Part shown: piece by piece, positions 24,481-32,437 of the stretch
Position numbering within the stretch: position 1 is the first letter of the stretch
Layout of the letters: every line of letters begins with the position of its first letter
From: Streptomyces albofaciens JCM 4342
Lineage (GTDB): Bacteria; Actinomycetota; Actinomycetes; Streptomycetales; Streptomycetaceae
DNA: 64,000 nt
Direction: 5' to 3'
Assembly (NCBI RefSeq): GCF_008634025.1
Contig: NZ_PDCM01000001.1
Location: forward strand, 1,478,001 to 1,542,000
Notes under the pieces: model-generated
Seen by the model: only the letters and a program-made list of their open reading frames with translations
Databases searched by the model: none
What the model was told of the DNA's origin: nothing
Made by a program: the position numbers and the translations under genes

Positions 24481-26787
24481 TCAGTCCTCCTCGAACTGGA
24501 AGGTGAGAGCACACCTGCACTGGATCGCCTGCGACGCGGGCGCCGTCGGGTCCGCAGGCCACCTGCTCTTGGTCAAGGCGAAGCGCTTGTTCAGGGCGAC
24601 GCTGCGGCCGTTCTCCTCGCGGTGCGTCTCGCGGGTACGCGCGTCGGCCGTGGCCAGCCACGTCTTACGCACAGCACCGGCATCCAGCGCGGCCATGTGC
24701 GACGCGGCGTTGTACCCGCCGACCGACTCGGTCCGAGCGATCATCGTCGCTCGGTAGTCGCTGAGGTCGGTGAACACCTTCTGAATCCGAGCCCGCAGCT
24801 CGGGCACCGACTCGCCCTCGGCCACGCCGTACGCGAGGAGCTGCGACCGGAGCACGGCCTCGGTCGTCGCGGTCACGCGGCCGGCCAGCTCGTCGATGCG
24901 GTCGTCCAGGGCTTCGGCGACGGCGGGTTCGTCGAGGTCGAACGAGGCGGTGATCGTGGCGCCGCCGCGGCGCCATGCCCGCTCGACGAACGGTCGCAGC
25001 ACCTCTCGCGTCCGGCGTCGCCAGTACCCGCCGTCGAACAGATCGCGGACCTTGATCCGCTGCTCCCAGCCCTCCGGGCCGACGGCGATATCGAGGTCCG
25101 TCATCCGGTCCGCGGTGGTCGCCTCGGGGTCCGGCGGCGCGAGGCGGACGGTGTCCTCGCGGGCCAGCGCGCACGCCTCCGCGCGCACCTCGGCGAGCCA
25201 GTCGGTGGAGCGCTGCGGCTTCTTCATCAGCCGATCGAAGTCCCGCAGCACACGTTCCCGCTGCTCCCGCGCGAGGGCCCGCACCGCCGACCGGCCGGCC
25301 GCCTCCAGCGCCTCGTACGCCTCGGCGATCTCCGCTAGCGACGGCGACGACGGGCCGTCGTCCGCGCGCGTCAGCTCACGCCGGACGGGCGCCGACGGGT
25401 CGTCTACCTGCGTCTTTCCCAGCAGGCGGGAGAGCGTCGTCTCGACGGCCCGCGCGACGATGGTGTCCACGTCCGGGCTGGGCAGGCGGGAGAAGTCCGC
25501 GTCCCACGACCGTACGTCGTCCCCGCTGGTCTGCCCCTGCACGGGCGCGAACTGGGCACGGTACGGCGTCAGGGTGTGGCCGCCGATCCCGCCGGGGAGC
25601 GGGTCGTAACCGAGGACGGCCCGCGCCTCGTCCACGGTCGTGATGTCCGCGTACATGCTCGCGCGAGCCCGGTTCGCCTTCGAGTCCTGCGCCTCTTGCA
25701 GAGCCTCGACACCGGACAGATCGAACTCGGCCTCTTCACTGTCCGAGGGCAGCAAGATGCGGTCGATCTCGGAGCCGATGATCTCCAGCTTCGGTTTGAT
25801 CGTGTCGGACCACAGCGTGCTGCGGGCCGCGGCGCGGTTCTCGTACGTCGTACCCGCGGCGAGGTAGTCGTGTGGCACCCCGAACGCCAACATCACTTCC
25901 GCACTGTTGGCCATGCGGGATTCGAGGTAGTCCATCTCCTCCGTGGTCAGGCCCACCCGGACGTACTCGATGCCCTTGCCCTGCGACCCCGGCGGCGAGG
26001 CGACGAGCAGTGTCTTGCCGGCATTCTCCGGCCCCTGCATCGAGGCCCGCCACGACGCGCGGCTCTGCGCGAACTGCTGCTCTGTCTGATCTCCGAGGTA
26101 CAGCACACCCGACGGGGACGCGCCGTTGGCGTAGGAGCGGCGCTGCCACTCGCGGGCGTACGCGTCCATGTCCACCACGTGCCGTGCGGCCTTCCACGGG
26201 GCGAGGCAGCCGAGCGGGTCGAACGGGTGCGGATACCGGAGCCACAGCATCTCGTCGGGCAGCACAGGGACGCGGGCGCCGTCGGCCCGGTTGATCACGA
26301 AGCCCACGATGTCGGCGGTCGTCGGTCGCTGCGCGATGGGCTTGTTCACCACGACCTGCACGTCGTCGTATACCGGGTGCGCCTCGGCGATCGGGCCGAG
26401 CCCGGTCTCGCCGCGGTCGAGCCACACGAAGCTTTGCCCGGCCAACTCCCCTTGCTGCAAGATGATCGACTTGAAGGCGCGGGCACTCATCTGCGGGTTC
26501 GGCCGCTTGTTGAACAGGTGCGTGACCTCGTGGCCCTCGATGGCCTCGCCGTCCGGGCGCCGCACCACCAGCGGCACGCTGCTGCCGTTGTCAGCGATGG
26601 CCGCTACGCATCGGTACGCCACCGCGCTGTGCGCGTACCCACGAGCCTCGGCGTCGAGGTCGAGAGTGAGGGACTGCTGCCCGCCGATGCTGGCCACGGT
26701 GATGGGGCGGCGGTCCCGCAGCTGGTCGAGACTGCTGACGGAGCGCCGGCCGCGCGCCACGTCGAGCGCGTCTCTGAGTCGTCCCAC
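24481..26787 (-). CDS. Portal protein fused to MuF-like head morphogenesis domain
   Basis: 768 aa, about twice a normal portal. Residues 1-about 420 are an HK97-type portal (YAHSAVAYRCVAAIADNGSSVPLVV, RPNPQMSARAFKSIILQQGELAGQSFVWLDRG, TLLVASPPGSQGKGIEYVRVGLTTEEMDYLESR, FGVPHDYLAAGTTYENRAAAR). After a linker, residues about 510-768 are helical and end in the minor-head-protein signature ARTESVGGYNAASHMAAL, TWLATADARTRETHREENGR and ASQAIQCRCALTF (MuF/gp7-like). GTG start with AGGAGG. No frameshift is needed; the fusion is in one frame. Confidence 0.92.
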   Translation of the reverse strand: MGRLRDALDVARGRRSVSSLDQLRDRRPITVASIGGQQSLTLDLDAEARGYAHSAVAYRCVAAIADNGSSVPLVVRRPDGEAIEGHEVTHLFNKRPNPQMSARAFKSIILQQGELAGQSFVWLDRGETGLGPIAEAHPVYDDVQVVVNKPIAQRPTTADIVGFVINRADGARVPVLPDEMLWLRYPHPFDPLGCLAPWKAARHVVDMDAYAREWQRRSYANGASPSGVLYLGDQTEQQFAQSRASWRASMQGPENAGKTLLVASPPGSQGKGIEYVRVGLTTEEMDYLESRMANSAEVMLAFGVPHDYLAAGTTYENRAAARSTLWSDTIKPKLEIIGSEIDRILLPSDSEEAEFDLSGVEALQEAQDSKANRARASMYADITTVDEARAVLGYDPLPGGIGGHTLTPYRAQFAPVQGQTSGDDVRSWDADFSRLPSPDVDTIVARAVETTLSRLLGKTQVDDPSAPVRRELTRADDGPSSPSLAEIAEAYEALEAAGRSAVRALAREQRERVLRDFDRLMKKPQRSTDWLAEVRAEACALAREDTVRLAPPDPEATTADRMTDLDIAVGPEGWEQRIKVRDLFDGGYWRRRTREVLRPFVERAWRRGGATITASFDLDEPAVAEALDDRIDELAGRVTATTEAVLRSQLLAYGVAEGESVPELRARIQKVFTDLSDYRATMIARTESVGGYNAASHMAALDAGAVRKTWLATADARTRETHREENGRSVALNKRFALTKSRWPADPTAPASQAIQCRCALTFQFEED

Positions 26788-26795
26788 TGGTCCTC

Positions 26796-28148
26796 CTATG
26801 CGACCGCGGCGAGGTTGCCCGCGGGGGCGAGCATGAGATCGGTGAGGGCCCAGACGAGGGCGTCGAGCCGGTCCGGGGAGTCGTCGCCCGGTACCCAGGT
26901 GGTGAGCTGTTCCTCCAGCTCAGGGAAGCTGCCGACGATGTGGGCGGCGCGCTGCTCGAAGAGGGCGGCGACCGGCTCGGCGCGCGTGGCCTTCCCACGG
27001 CTGGCCGTGACCGTGCGGTAGTTGACCGTCGGGTCGACCTGCCGTACCACGGTCCCGATCCACTCGCCGCCGTTGTTCACCTCGGCGACGATCGCGTCCG
27101 CCCGGTGGGCGTGGTACGCCTCGACGGCCCGTCGAGCAGCGTCGATTGGCGGCATCCGGCCGGACAGGTCATCGATCACGTACCCGTGCGGCCTCACCAT
27201 TCCGTTCAGGTCCGGGATGTATTGCCGGGACAGGCCAGCCACGATGATGCCCATCTCGTCGGACTCGTCGTGCGAGGTGGCCGCCGGGTCGACGGCGACG
27301 ACGAGGCGGGCGGTGTCCGGCACCGCGCCGACACGGGTCGCGTCGAGCAGGCCCCACGACCAGAGCGCGCCTTCCACGTCGCTGATCAGTTCACCGTCCA
27401 GCTCTTGGCGCTCCAATCGGGTGCCGGCGTACTGCGCGATCAGCTTCGACCGCATGAGGGCGGGCAGGTGGATGGCGTCGCGGGTCCGGCCACGGGTCAG
27501 GTGCACGTCGGCACGGGCGATCAGGTCGCGGATCTCCCGGCGCGGCTTCGGCGTGGTCGACGCGATGTAGTGGGGCCGGGGCCCGAGGCGCAGGCCCATC
27601 GCGGAGTGGACGAGGGCGTCGCCGAGGCGCCGCATCGCGGCAGCCTCCTCCAGCCAGACCAAGCACCTGTTACCGCCGGAGCGCAGGCGCTCGATGTCGT
27701 CCGGCGAGTGGGCTCCGAACAGCTTCGCTTCGGCGCCGGATGGCCACCGCACGTGGGTGCCGCCGACGGTCGTACGGACGACGACGCGCGGGTCGTGCGC
27801 GCGAATGCCGGAGGGCCCGTTGACGGCGGACTCGACGGCGTCACCTTGCGTCGGAGCGATGATGCTGAGCCGGTGGCCGCCGGGGACGCGCTCGTCACAC
27901 GGCGGGCCGTTGACGTGCGCAACGGCGTACCGGGCGCAGCCGTCGGTCTTGCCGGTGCCGCGCCCGCCGAGCTGAAGCCACATGCCGTGCGTCTCGATCT
28001 CGGCCGGGGGGACCTGCCACTCGTACGGTGTCCACGAGTCCCACCGGTCTTGCCACAGGCGGGCGGCGAGGCGGTCGCGCAGGGCACGGAGCGCGGCCGG
28101 GCTCATGCGCTCCAGCCGCGCCCGCTGCTCGGCGGTGAGGCTGCTCAC
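26796..28148 (-). CDS. terL: Terminase large subunit
   Basis: 450 aa from GTG 28148, overlapping the terS stop by 4 bp (GTGA). ATPase: Walker A LQLGGRGTGKTDG near residue 60, Walker B CLVWLEEAAAM near 165, coupling motif ASTTPKP. Nuclease: VAVDPAATSHDESDEMGIIVAG, DAIVAEVNNGGEW and DSPDRLDALVWALTDL with the metal-binding acidic residues. It pumps DNA into the prohead through the portal encoded 8 bp downstream. Confidence 0.95.
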   Translation of the reverse strand: MSSLTAEQRARLERMSPAALRALRDRLAARLWQDRWDSWTPYEWQVPPAEIETHGMWLQLGGRGTGKTDGCARYAVAHVNGPPCDERVPGGHRLSIIAPTQGDAVESAVNGPSGIRAHDPRVVVRTTVGGTHVRWPSGAEAKLFGAHSPDDIERLRSGGNRCLVWLEEAAAMRRLGDALVHSAMGLRLGPRPHYIASTTPKPRREIRDLIARADVHLTRGRTRDAIHLPALMRSKLIAQYAGTRLERQELDGELISDVEGALWSWGLLDATRVGAVPDTARLVVAVDPAATSHDESDEMGIIVAGLSRQYIPDLNGMVRPHGYVIDDLSGRMPPIDAARRAVEAYHAHRADAIVAEVNNGGEWIGTVVRQVDPTVNYRTVTASRGKATRAEPVAALFEQRAAHIVGSFPELEEQLTTWVPGDDSPDRLDALVWALTDLMLAPAGNLAAVA

Positions 28149-28558
28149 CGGGCCCGCTCGGCGATCTCGTCGGCCAGCGCTTCGACTTCCGCGGTGAGCG
28201 CGTCGGTCAGCTTGGCGTCGACCTTGACGGGGGCGTCGAGGCCGAGGAGCCGGGCGTGCCGGTCGAGGGCCTTGATGATGACCTCGGCGGCGCGGGCGTC
28301 CCCGGTGACGGCCTTGGGCATGAGCCCGTCGAGCAGCGCCTCCAGGGTGGCGAGTTGGCGGCCGATCTCGGCGTCGCGCTGCTCGGCGGCGGCTTCGGCC
28401 CAGCGGCGCATCCCGCGCTTCCACGCCTCGTGGGCGCTCTTGACGTTGATGCCCAGCTCTGCGGCGATCTCGCGGAACTGCATGCGGCGGCGGACGCGCA
28501 TGTCGATGACCTGCTGTTCGCGTGCCGTTGCTATGTCGGTGTTGATCTTCGTGGCCAT
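28145..28558 (-). CDS. terS: Terminase small subunit
   Basis: 137 aa from MATKINTDIATAREQQVIDMRVRRRMQFREIAAELGINVKSAHEAWKRGMRRW (GGGAGG site). The N-terminal helix-turn-helix with an ordered wing is typical of TerS; AEVIIKALDRHARLLGLDAPVKVD is the common oligomerisation-region text in actinobacterial TerS. It recognises packaging sites, probably just upstream. First gene of the late operon, with a candidate promoter at 28581-28628. Confidence 0.88.
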   Translation of the reverse strand: MATKINTDIATAREQQVIDMRVRRRMQFREIAAELGINVKSAHEAWKRGMRRWAEAAAEQRDAEIGRQLATLEALLDGLMPKAVTGDARAAEVIIKALDRHARLLGLDAPVKVDAKLTDALTAEVEALADEIAERAR

Positions 28559-28580
28559 GTCCACTCGCCTCCCTGGTGGG

Positions 28581-28628
28581 GAGGGTACGAACTTTCTTCG
28601 GGCTGGGATCTTGGGTGGTGTCATTCGC
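28581..28628 (-). promoter_or_regulatory. Candidate late promoter upstream of terS
   Basis: GCGAATGACACCACCC (28613-28628) and, 25 bp further along the minus strand, TACCCTC (28581-28587), 22 bp before the terS start codon. The arrangement duplicates the one upstream of the capsid gene. With TACCCT as -10 the leader would be about 16 nt and carry the GGGAGG site. Confidence 0.6.
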
Positions 28629-28826
28629 AGCACAGCAAGGGCCTCGGCGCGCAGAGCGACACGGATATACGAGAGTGTGCATCCGTGACCCGGCCGGTCC
28701 CATATGCTGATCCTGCTCCGCCTCGTCCCACCTCAACTAGCCAGTCGCAAAACGGCTGGTGAGCCCGCGCCACCAACGCGGGCGACCGTGACCCGACCGG
28801 GTCTCAGGGACGAGGAGGTGGTGTAA

Positions 28827-28949
28827 GTGGACGACGACTGCGATTGTCGATGCCATCGGCGCCGACAGAAGTGGGTGCAGGCCATCGTGGATTGGTGGCC
28901 CGTACTGTCGCTGCTTGTCGTTGATGTAGTGCAGCGCTGCCAGCAGTAG
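28827..28949 (+). CDS. Cys/His-rich small peptide on the plus strand
   Basis: 40-aa ORF from GTG 28827: VDDDCDCRCHRRRQKWVQAIVDWWPVLSLLVVDVVQRCQQ. An acidic/Cys-rich head (CDCRCH), a basic patch and a hydrophobic helix. A strong GAGGAGGTG site precedes the start and a perfect 13-bp hairpin follows 35 bp after the stop, so this looks like a complete small transcription unit running against the late operon. Could also be a non-coding RNA. Confidence 0.45.
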   Translation: MDDDCDCRCHRRRQKWVQAIVDWWPVLSLLVVDVVQRCQQ

Positions 28950-28983
28950 GTGGCAGCAACCCGCCGTTGTCGGCTGTAGCTCA

Positions 28984-29018
28984 CAGAGCCCGGCCGGATT
29001 GAGGACGGCCGGGCTCTG
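28984..29018. terminator. Strong intrinsic hairpin between early/accessory and late regions
   Basis: Perfect 13-bp stem (28984-28996 with 29006-29018), 9-nt loop. On the plus strand it would end the 28827 unit; on the minus strand it would stop read-through from the accessory operon before the late promoter. Confidence 0.75.
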
Positions 29019-29203
29019 AGCTGTACTACTCGGCCCGTCTCCGGTTTGCCCACTGGAGGCGGGCTTCCTGCGTTGGTGAACACAGATAGTTACACCTTTG
29101 GACTACTGGTGCCCATGTTGGCTACTACCTAGGTGTTCAACAACGCATGTGACATCACCGTAGCGCACTCCGAAGTGCACTGCTTGCCACTTAACACCAC
29201 TGT
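29019..29203. other. AT-richer intergenic segment, possible cos/control region
   Basis: No gene seen. About 29080-29215 is clearly less GC-rich than the rest, with short inverted repeats (GCACT-CCGA-AGTGC near 29165, TTAATTAA at 29204) and GTGAACAC/GTGTTCAA near 29078 and 29132. Its place upstream of terS suits a cos or terminase-binding site. Confidence 0.35.
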
Positions 29204-29359
29204 TTAATTAAGGCTTTGGCGCTGACTATCCCCTTCACTTTTGGGGTTACTCACTGGCTTAGTCCATCCGCCTGTACTGGCCGCGTAGTGCCGTGCATGC
29301 TGTGGTTCCTCGCTACTGCGCTTCTCATCGCGGATGGGCATGTCGTGGTTCAGTGCCAT
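29204..29359 (-). CDS. Small hypothetical protein
   Basis: 51 aa, MALNHDMPIRDEKRSSEEPQHARHYAASTGGWTKPVSNPKSEGDSQRQSLN, hydrophilic and probably disordered. The ATG at 29359 has a GGAG site, and the gene lies between two hairpins (28984 and 29391), like an independent unit. No homology recognised. Confidence 0.45.
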   Translation of the reverse strand: MALNHDMPIRDEKRSSEEPQHARHYAASTGGWTKPVSNPKSEGDSQRQSLN

Positions 29360-29390
29360 GCTGGCGCTCCTGTCTCGTGACCGGGATGGG

Positions 29391-29433
29391 CCCGGGGCGG
29401 CCGGGTCGCCTGGCAGCAGACGGCCGCCCCGGG
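29391..29433. terminator. Terminator downstream of the membrane-protein operon
   Basis: Perfect 13-bp stem (29391-29403 with 29421-29433), about 60 bp after the stop of the 29496 gene on the minus strand. Confidence 0.7.
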
Positions 29434-29495
29434 GCTGTAGTTGGGCCCGTAGTCGGCCCCGTAGTTGGAGTGTGGTTAAGGCGTAGTTCCGCAGG

Positions 29496-30101
29496 TCACG
29501 CCGCGTGTAGTCCGGGCCCGGACGCCCCTGCGGGGCCGCTCTCGGGAGAGGGGCTAGAAGGGGCCTCGGCCGGGGCCAGATCAGCCCGGTGCACGCCCAC
29601 CGTGACGCCCCGCCCACGCACCCTCACGCGATCCCGCACGGGGATGCCCAGCCGGGTGCACACCGACCGCAGATCGGACACCTCCCACTCGGGGTGCTGA
29701 CCGGCCCGGTGCAGGAGGGCGAGGAGGTCCCGCAGGTGCACTCCTTGGCGGTCCCCGATGGCGTCCCAGACGAGGGTGCGAAAGGCGTCCTCCGCGGACC
29801 CCTCGGAAGCGTCTGCGGGGGCCTCCTCGACAGGTGCTTCGGCGGGGGCAACGAGGCGTCCGCGGCCGGCGCGGTGGGCAGCCCAGAGCCACGCGGCGGT
29901 GGCGATCCACAGCAGGGATGGCATGGCGCGGGCAGTGCGTACCGCGACCCATCCGGCGGCGAGCAGCAGCGCGAGGCGTACGCCGCGGCCACGGCTGGTG
30001 GGCGAGGCGCGAACCCATGCGGCGAGGGCGACGGCCCGGCGTCGGGCGACGATGATCGACCCGTACCAGAGTCGATCACCGAGGAGACGGAGGCGCTTCA
30101 C
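29496..30101 (-). CDS. Membrane protein with C-terminal winged-helix-like domain
   Basis: 201 aa from GTG 30101 (GTGA overlap with the upstream gene). Basic start VKRLRLLGDRLWYGSIIVARRR, two hydrophobic segments (VRLALLLAAGWVAV, LLWIATAAWLWAA), a Glu/Ala/Pro linker, and a C-terminal domain AEDAFRTLVWDAIGDRQGVHLRDLLALLHRAGQHPEWEVSDLRSVCTRLGIPVRDRVRVRG with winged-helix character. Similar layouts occur in spread or transfer-associated proteins of Streptomyces integrative elements. Last gene of the four-gene membrane cassette. Confidence 0.75.
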   Translation of the reverse strand: MKRLRLLGDRLWYGSIIVARRRAVALAAWVRASPTSRGRGVRLALLLAAGWVAVRTARAMPSLLWIATAAWLWAAHRAGRGRLVAPAEAPVEEAPADASEGSAEDAFRTLVWDAIGDRQGVHLRDLLALLHRAGQHPEWEVSDLRSVCTRLGIPVRDRVRVRGRGVTVGVHRADLAPAEAPSSPSPESGPAGASGPGLHAA

Positions 30102-30610
30102 AGGATGCCCGCCCCCTCCAGCGTGGCGCGGCCCTGCTGCCCGATGGCGTTGATCGCTTCGGGCAGGAAGCCGAGCAGGTTGGCCGCGCCGGCGGTGAGG
30201 CACAGGGTGGTGCCGACGAAGGCGCCCCCGGCAATGCGCTTCTTGTCGTTCTTCCCCGCGGCCTTCCACGCGATGACGACGCCCACGGTCATCAGCAGGA
30301 CGACGACGGCGCCTTCCGGTGTGAGGTGGCCGAGGTCGCCGCGGCCGAGCGCGGCACCGCCCTGGACGCCGGTCACGCCGCTGAGCGTCTTGTTGCCGAC
30401 GGTGTTGCCGGCGCCTGCGGAGCATCCGGCGAGCCAGCCGAGGAGGCCGCCGGCGCAGATGGTCGACACGCTGCCGAGGGCGAGCCCTTCCCCGAACGGG
30501 ATCAGTTTCTTCGGGTCGTGGCCCGACTTCCACCAGGGCCACAAGTTGGCGTAGGCGATGACAAGGGAAAGGGCCAGACCGCCGAGGCTAAGGGACGTAG
30601 CGGTGTTCAC
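30098..30610 (-). CDS. Multi-pass membrane protein
   Basis: 170 aa from GTG 30610. About four hydrophobic segments: LGGLALSLVIAYANLW, LALGSVSTICAGGLLGWLAG, AVVVLLMTVGVVIAW, AGGAFVGTTLCLTAGAANLLGF, with a cytoplasmic Lys-rich loop (KAAGKNDKKR). GTGA overlaps on both sides show tight coupling with its neighbours. Resembles small Spd-like membrane proteins of actinomycete mobile elements in layout only. Confidence 0.75.
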   Translation of the reverse strand: MNTATSLSLGGLALSLVIAYANLWPWWKSGHDPKKLIPFGEGLALGSVSTICAGGLLGWLAGCSAGAGNTVGNKTLSGVTGVQGGAALGRGDLGHLTPEGAVVVLLMTVGVVIAWKAAGKNDKKRIAGGAFVGTTLCLTAGAANLLGFLPEAINAIGQQGRATLEGAGIL

Positions 30611-31284
30611 GGGCGTACCCCTGTCAGCAGAGTCACGGGGTCGTACCAGCCCATGGCGCCGGTGCCGCCGACGAGGCCGATCATGAGTGCACCGCGAGTC
30701 CACCAGCGCGGGCGACGGTAGTCGGCGAGGAAGGCGAGGGCGCCGCCGGCGAGAGCGATCAGGTAGGCGGGCAGGAGCCCGGCTTCGGTGCGCGCTTCGT
30801 GCAGCGTCGCGGACCACGCGCCGGTCATGCTGCGCCCGTCGAACCACGGGCCGAGGACGATGACGCCGGAGATCAGCGACGCCCACGGGCGCAGGCGCGA
30901 GGTGAGCCAGTCCCACCTCCGCGATTCCGGCTCGGGCTCGGGCGGCCGTACGAGGTCGACGGTGACGCGGACCTCGATCGGGCCGGGCGGCGGCGGGTCG
31001 GGCCACGGGTACGTGCGCGGCGGGACGACCGGCGGGGGCGGTGGCGGAGGGGCCGCGGGCGCGGTTCGCCACGGCGGTACGGCGCCCGGGCCGGGCGGTC
31101 CGGGCGGTAAGGGCCGGGCGACGGGCGGCCACGGCTGCCCGGCCGGGATGACGCGGGTCGGTGTGACCGGCCGCGACTGGGAGGTGTTCTCGGGCATGGG
31201 GTCCTCAGGTGAAGCGTCGGGCCCGACGCCAAGGCGGCGAAGCAGGTAGCGCATCCGCAGCTCGTCGGCGCCGGGAGCGGTCAC
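30607..31284 (-). CDS. Proline-rich membrane protein
   Basis: 225 aa from GTG 31284. Residues about 35-120 are strongly Pro-rich (PPGPPGPGAVPPWRTAPAAPPPPPPPVVPP), then WDWLTSRLRPWASLISGVIVLGPWF and two more hydrophobic stretches near the C-terminus (GLLPAYLIALAGGALAFLA, GALMIGLVGGTGAMGW). It may be a scaffold that reaches out from the membrane. Third gene of the cassette. Confidence 0.7.
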   Translation of the reverse strand: MTAPGADELRMRYLLRRLGVGPDASPEDPMPENTSQSRPVTPTRVIPAGQPWPPVARPLPPGPPGPGAVPPWRTAPAAPPPPPPPVVPPRTYPWPDPPPPGPIEVRVTVDLVRPPEPEPESRRWDWLTSRLRPWASLISGVIVLGPWFDGRSMTGAWSATLHEARTEAGLLPAYLIALAGGALAFLADYRRPRWWTRGALMIGLVGGTGAMGWYDPVTLLTGVRP

Positions 31285-31288
31285 GGCG

Positions 31289-32125
31289 TCAGGCGGTGTG
31301 CGCTGCGGGGAGCGCCGGCGGGTAGGTGGCGAGCTGCGGCTCGTGCTCCTCGACCTCGGCACGGATCACGCCGCGGATCGTGGAGTCGCCGACGCGTCCG
31401 TAACCGGCGGCCTCCAGCGCATCGCGCATGGCGGCGGTGCCGGGCCGAGTGCCGCCGTCGTAGAGCGGTCGAATGGCGGCGCACCGCGGGTCGCGGTAGG
31501 CGATCGGCGGCCGGACCGGCTCGGCGGGCGGCAGCTGCGGCGCGGGCGCTGCTTCGGCCGACGGTACGGCCGGTGCCGGGGTGGTCGTCTCCTCGTCAGT
31601 GCGCTCGACGACGGGGGTGTCCTGCTCGGTGTCGACGCTGGTCGACGGGGCCGCGACGGGCGTCGCGGCGAGGTGCAGCAGGTGACCGAGGACGAGCGGC
31701 GGCACGCATGAGACGACCACGACGAGCCACGCGGGAGCGTGGGGCTCGGCGGACCAGTGCCCGGTCACGAACAGATGCGACACAGGCTGTGCGGCCATGG
31801 CGGCGCCGAGCGCCAGCCACGCCCCGACGACCGCGCTCGTCTTGCCCGGCGCGCCCTTCGGCCGGCGCGACGCGACCACCGCGGCGATGCCCGCGTAGGC
31901 GGCGAGGACGGAGGCCATGCCCCATGCGAGGCGGGTGTCCCATCCGGCGAGTACGCCGAGGTGGTGCTCGCCGGGGGCGCACATGACCATGACGAGGACG
32001 GTGACGATGGGGCGGCCGGCGTCGGTGAACAGCGATGCCCACCAAGGGATGCGGGCACTGGACGGGGCGAGCGGCGTGGTGCATCGGTTGCGGAAGCGGC
32101 GCCAGATGCGGCGGTGCAGTTTCAC
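31289..32125 (-). CDS. Membrane protein with C-terminal DNA-binding-like domain
   Basis: 278 aa. N-terminal basic start, four hydrophobic segments (PIVTVLVMVMCA, LAWGMASVLAAYAGIAAVVA, VVGAWLALGAAMAA, WLVVVVSCVPPLVLGHLLHLA), resembling the DUF2637/SpdB-type organisation. After an acidic/Pro linker, residues about 210-278 (RDPRCAAIRPLYDGGTRPGTAAMRDALEAAGYGRVGDSTIRGVIRAEVEEH) look like a compact helical nucleic-acid-binding fold. First of four overlapping or adjacent membrane genes. Confidence 0.72.
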   Translation of the reverse strand: MKLHRRIWRRFRNRCTTPLAPSSARIPWWASLFTDAGRPIVTVLVMVMCAPGEHHLGVLAGWDTRLAWGMASVLAAYAGIAAVVASRRPKGAPGKTSAVVGAWLALGAAMAAQPVSHLFVTGHWSAEPHAPAWLVVVVSCVPPLVLGHLLHLAATPVAAPSTSVDTEQDTPVVERTDEETTTPAPAVPSAEAAPAPQLPPAEPVRPPIAYRDPRCAAIRPLYDGGTRPGTAAMRDALEAAGYGRVGDSTIRGVIRAEVEEHEPQLATYPPALPAAHTA

Positions 32126-32188
32126 GAAGTGCTCCAGTCACGGGGCGGCCGGGCGCGCAGACAACGTGCAGGCCCGGCCTCTCGGAGG

Positions 32189-32437
32189 TCAGCGGTGGCG
32201 AGCGCAGGTGTACTCGGGCCAGTCACAATCCGGGCAGGTCATCTGCGTTTCGCACGGCTCGCAGTCGGAGCGCGGCTCACGATGCATCGGGCAGACGGCG
32301 TCGACGTAGGCGCCGGGTACGCGTCCGTAGCTCTTCGCCAGGGCCCGCTCGGCGAGGATGCGACTGTCGGTGTCGTGGTCGTCGTCGTTGAAGGCGCGGA
32401 GGATGCGGCGAGTGGGGCTGAAGACGGCGTGGATCAT
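32189..32437 (-). CDS. Small zinc-binding-type protein
   Basis: 82 aa. The C-terminal half carries CPMHREPRSDCEPCETQMTCPDCDWPEYTCARH: eight Cys/His in pairs, a likely double zinc site. The N-terminal part is hydrophilic (MIHAVFSPTRRILRAFNDDDHD). The ATG overlaps the stop of the 32434 gene (ATGA). It may be a small regulator. Confidence 0.72.
   Translation of the reverse strand: MIHAVFSPTRRILRAFNDDDHDTDSRILAERALAKSYGRVPGAYVDAVCPMHREPRSDCEPCETQMTCPDCDWPEYTCARHR

Noticed and set aside
29589..30554. 321-codon plus-strand open frame over the membrane-protein genes
   Set aside because: Antisense shadow; the minus-strand genes show GTGA overlaps and clear TM segments.
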